A stretch of DNA of 64,000 nucleotides from Paraburkholderia lacunae (lineage in GTDB: Bacteria; Pseudomonadota; Gammaproteobacteria; Burkholderiales; Burkholderiaceae): assembly GCF_003353175.1 (NCBI RefSeq), contig NZ_QHKS01000013.1, positions 1-64,000 on the forward strand, read 5' to 3'. Numbering within the stretch: position 1 is the first letter of the stretch; each line of letters starts with the position of its first letter. Shown here one piece after another: positions 61,470 through 64,000 of the stretch. The notes beneath the pieces were generated by a model, which did no database searches, was not told the DNA's origin, and saw nothing but the letters and a program-made list of their open reading frames with translations. The position numbers and the translations under genes are program-made.

Positions 61470-62144
61470 ATGGCAGAACTCTATCTTGTACGGCATGGTC
61501 AGGCGTCTTTCGGAGCCGCGAACTATGACGAGCTATCACCTTCCGGTCGTACCCAATCACTTTGGCTGGGCGAGTACTTCGCGCAGGCGAAATTGCGGTT
61601 CGATCGCGTTGTCATCGGAACGATGCAGCGGCATCGGCAAACTGCCGATGGAATTCTCGCCGCAATGGGTGGCCCGCAAGTCGAGATCGCGCAAGACGCG
61701 GGTTTGAACGAATACGATTTCCAGGCATTGTTTGCAGCCCTCGGCGAAGAGGGCTTGCCGCAGGGTTGGTCGGTTGCAAGTTCAAAGAAGGACTTTTACA
61801 AAGGGCTCCAGCAAGTGCTGCAGCTTTGGGCCGACGACCGCTTGCCGGGCCGTGTTCCAGAGACCTGGCATCAATTCCAGGCGCGTGTCCAGCGTGCGCG
61901 GATCGACATCCAACGGGCCGGCGGCAGGCGCGTTCTGGTGGTGAGTTCGGGTGGTCCGATCGCGGTCACTGCCCAACAGGTTCTGCAGGCGCCTGCTGCG
62001 ACCGCGATTGCACTCAACATGCAGATTCGAAACAGCAGCGTTTGCCAATATGTCTTTAACGACGGCGCGATGTCGCTAGTCAGCTTCAACTCATTGCCTC
62101 ATCTCGAACGTGCCGAGAGGCATGAATTTGTCACGTACGGCTGA
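61470..62144 (+). CDS. Histidine phosphatase superfamily protein
   Basis: 224 residues. Begins AELYLVRHGQASFG, with the phosphate-acceptor histidine of the LxRHGQ motif, an arginine in TMQRHRQTA, and the second histidine-equivalent region near the VLVVSSGGPIAV strand, where the usual histidine is replaced (SSGG). That replacement may alter or abolish phosphatase activity. It is the first of three plus-strand genes; the next starts 25 bases later. Confidence 0.87.
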   Translation: MAELYLVRHGQASFGAANYDELSPSGRTQSLWLGEYFAQAKLRFDRVVIGTMQRHRQTADGILAAMGGPQVEIAQDAGLNEYDFQALFAALGEEGLPQGWSVASSKKDFYKGLQQVLQLWADDRLPGRVPETWHQFQARVQRARIDIQRAGGRRVLVVSSGGPIAVTAQQVLQAPAATAIALNMQIRNSSVCQYVFNDGAMSLVSFNSLPHLERAERHEFVTYG

Positions 62145-62169
62145 CCTCAACTGGGATTCCTGCTCAATC

Positions 62170-63186
62170 ATGCATGCCAGTCTTCAATTCGACGTCGAAG
62201 ATCTCACACGTTATCTGACGGCGCACGTGCCCGGGTTTCAAGGGCCGTTGTCCATCGAGAAATTTCCCGGCGGACAATCCAATCCGACGTTTCTTCTGAA
62301 GGCACAAAGCGGTAGCTACGTGCTGAGGCGTCAACCTCCCGGCGCACTGCTCAAGTCGGCACATGCCGTTGATCGTGAGTTTCGCGTGCTGTCGGCGCTC
62401 GGCCGAACACGGGTCCCGGTCGCCCGGGCATATCACCTTTGCGAGGCCCGTGACGTCATCGGCAGCCTGTTTTACGTCATGAGCTACGAAGACGGACGAA
62501 TCTTCTGGAATCCGGCGCTGCCCGAAGTACCCATCGAGGAGCGCGGCTCCATCTACGATGCGCTGCTCGGCACGATGGCGGCGCTCCACGATGTGGATAT
62601 CGACGAAGTCGGATTGTCGGACTATGGCCGCCCGGGCAACTATTTCGCGCGCCAGATCGACGTCTGGACCACGCAATATCGCGCCGCGCAGACCGATATA
62701 TTGGAGGCGGTGGAGTCGCTGATCGAGTGGCTGCCTGCCCACTGTCCGGCGGAAGTTGGAAAGCCTTCGCTCGTGCACGGCGATTTCCGTATCGACAATC
62801 TCATTTTCATGCACGATGCGCCGCAAGTTCGCGCCATTCTCGACTGGGAGCTATCCACGCTCGGCAATCCACTGGCTGACATCGCGTACTTCTGCATGTG
62901 TTTGCGGCTCCCGCCCAACGGTATTATCGCCGGACTCGCGGGCTTGAATCGAGGGGAGTTGGGGGTGCCGGACGAGGCGTCGATTGTCGAGCGGTATTGC
63001 GGGCTCCGGGGAATTTCGTCGATTGAGAACTGGAACTTCTACCTGGCGTTCAGCTTCTTCCGGCTCGCAGCTATCGCACAGGGCGTGAAAAAGCGGGCCT
63101 TGAGCGGTAACGCATCGAACGAAAAGGCGCGACAGGTGGGGGAGATGGCTGGGGCGCTTGCGAAGATGGGCATTGACCTGATCTGA
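62170..63186 (+). CDS. Aminoglycoside-phosphotransferase-like kinase (ACAD10/11 N-domain type)
   Basis: 338 residues from ATG 62170; ATG 62122 inside the previous gene is an alternative start with a GAGAGG upstream. Kinase-like fold: GQSNPTFLL loop, the VLRRQPPG segment that carries the nucleotide-binding lysine/arginine, HGDFRIDNLIF catalytic loop and ILDWELSTLGNPLADIAY metal-binding motif. Such proteins occur near acyl-CoA dehydrogenases and the partner of a histidine phosphatase and SDR is a recurrent neighbourhood, possibly in hydroxyacyl-CoA breakdown. Substrate unproven. Confidence 0.88.
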   Translation: MHASLQFDVEDLTRYLTAHVPGFQGPLSIEKFPGGQSNPTFLLKAQSGSYVLRRQPPGALLKSAHAVDREFRVLSALGRTRVPVARAYHLCEARDVIGSLFYVMSYEDGRIFWNPALPEVPIEERGSIYDALLGTMAALHDVDIDEVGLSDYGRPGNYFARQIDVWTTQYRAAQTDILEAVESLIEWLPAHCPAEVGKPSLVHGDFRIDNLIFMHDAPQVRAILDWELSTLGNPLADIAYFCMCLRLPPNGIIAGLAGLNRGELGVPDEASIVERYCGLRGISSIENWNFYLAFSFFRLAAIAQGVKKRALSGNASNEKARQVGEMAGALAKMGIDLI

Positions 63187-63228
63187 AGACAGGCAGGAAA
63201 TCGGAACGTAGACATATTGGGGCTGATT

Positions 63229-63993
63229 GTGACTACTAATTTGTTTGATCTGAAAGGAAAGATTGCTCTGGTTACTGGCGCCAGCCGAGGTATCGGTGCG
63301 GAGATCGCCAAACTACTGGCTGAGCAGGGTGCCCACGTGATTGTGTCGAGCCGCAAGCTGGAAGATTGCGAATCTGTGGCGTGCGAGATCAAGGATGCGG
63401 GCGGGAGCGCCGAAGCGCAACCGTGCCATGTCGGGCGAGTCGAAGACATTCTCACGATCTTCCAGCATATTCGCGCACGGCATGGTCGTCTGGACATTCT
63501 CGTCAACAACGCGGCGACAAATCCGTATTTTGGCCACATTCTCGACACCGATCTGTCGTCCTTCGAAAAGACGGTGGAAGTCAACTTGCGCGGTTACTTC
63601 TTCATGTCCGTGGAGGCGGGCAAGTTGATGCGGGAGCACGGCGGCGGTGCGATCGTCAACACGGCTTCGGTCAATGCATTGCAGCCCGGCGACAAGCAGG
63701 GAATCTACTCGATCACCAAAGCCGCCGTTGTCAATATGACGCGGGCATTCGCGAAGGAGTGCGGGCCGTTGGGGATTCGAGTGAATGCGCTGCTCCCCGG
63801 ATTGACCAAAACCCGATTTGCGGGGGCGCTGTTCGCAGATCAGGCCACGTACGAAAACTGGATGCAGCGCATCCCGCTGCGGCGCCACGCGGAGCCTCGT
63901 GAGATGGCGGGTACGGTGCTTTACCTGGTGTCCGACGCTGCGAGCTATACCAATGGAGAGTGTGTGGTCGTCGACGGTGGACTGACGCTCTAG
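63229..63993 (+). CDS. Short-chain dehydrogenase/reductase
   Basis: 254 residues from GTG 63229 with GGGG 6 bases upstream; a TTG at 63217 is possible. Classical SDR: TGASRGIG (about 18-25), NNAAT, the catalytic serine in NTASVNALQPG, and YSITK (tyrosine and lysine). Likely oxidises or reduces a hydroxyacyl or hydroxy compound. Complete within the window, with the next gene beyond its end. Confidence 0.92.
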   Translation: MTTNLFDLKGKIALVTGASRGIGAEIAKLLAEQGAHVIVSSRKLEDCESVACEIKDAGGSAEAQPCHVGRVEDILTIFQHIRARHGRLDILVNNAATNPYFGHILDTDLSSFEKTVEVNLRGYFFMSVEAGKLMREHGGGAIVNTASVNALQPGDKQGIYSITKAAVVNMTRAFAKECGPLGIRVNALLPGLTKTRFAGALFADQATYENWMQRIPLRRHAEPREMAGTVLYLVSDAASYTNGECVVVDGGLTL

Positions 63994-64000
63994 TCAAGGG

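Noticed and set aside
1..64000. CRISPR array, rRNA or riboswitch
   Set aside because: No regularly spaced repeats, rRNA sequence or riboswitch core was noticed.

Overview
The window looks like a chromosome or megaplasmid segment of a Burkholderiaceae betaproteobacterium, most likely Paraburkholderia or Caballeronia. The evidence is high GC with strong third-position bias, Burkholderia-type porin and TRAP proteins, the gene content, and the combination of sugar-acid catabolism with a type VI secretion system (T6SS). No rRNA, CRISPR array, prophage or intact insertion sequence was seen.

Layout. (1) 1-1060: a conserved small protein and a tRNA-Val(GAC) with promoter and terminator. (2) 1218-16985: a uronate/aldarate locus. 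A porin, a TRAP transporter and an MFS carrier bring in substrate. Uronate dehydrogenase and an SMP-30 lactonase convert uronate to aldarate, and GarD dehydrates it to 5-keto-4-deoxyglucarate. From there KdgD plus a 2-oxoglutarate semialdehyde dehydrogenase lead to 2-oxoglutarate, while GarL plus GarR lead to pyruvate and glycerate. A FadR-type GntR regulator sits in the middle, and a shared operator of the form TTRTACG-N4-CGTAYAA lies in front of most transcription units. (3) 17080-20556: a selenium operon (selD, mnmH, a CTCC-motif permease, a 44-residue membrane protein translationally coupled to it). (4) 21022-23744: a two-component system. (5) 24245-48983: a complete T6SS, tssB-tssC-hcp-tssE-tssF-tssG-clpV-vgrG-(MORN protein)-(PAAR-like)-...-tssJ-tssK-tssL-tssM-tssA. 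Between the PAAR-like gene and tssJ it carries an amino-acid module: a solute-binding protein, two divergent DAACS-family symporters and an Asp/Glu racemase.

(6) 49255-52653: a 625-residue protein with hydrophobic segments that is a candidate T6SS effector, an IS6-family transposase relic, and a second response regulator closely similar to the one at 23046. (7) 53175-55457: an AraC-family regulator, a 52-residue membrane peptide and a YbhB-like protein. (8) 55507-59627: a DUF1989 protein, a GntR regulator, and an amino-acid ABC transporter whose permease and ATPase are one polypeptide, preceded by two perfect 13-bp palindromes. (9) 59628-63993: the decayed end of an FMN-dependent 2-hydroxyacid dehydrogenase, a LysR regulator, and a histidine phosphatase / aminoglycoside-phosphotransferase-like / SDR gene set that probably continues past the window.

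The least ordinary parts are the amino-acid module embedded in the T6SS, whose symporters have lost the canonical sodium-ligand residues; a TssM without Walker motifs; the candidate effector beyond tssA; and the aldarate regulon operators. All assignments come from reading translations and motifs by eye; no database search was run.
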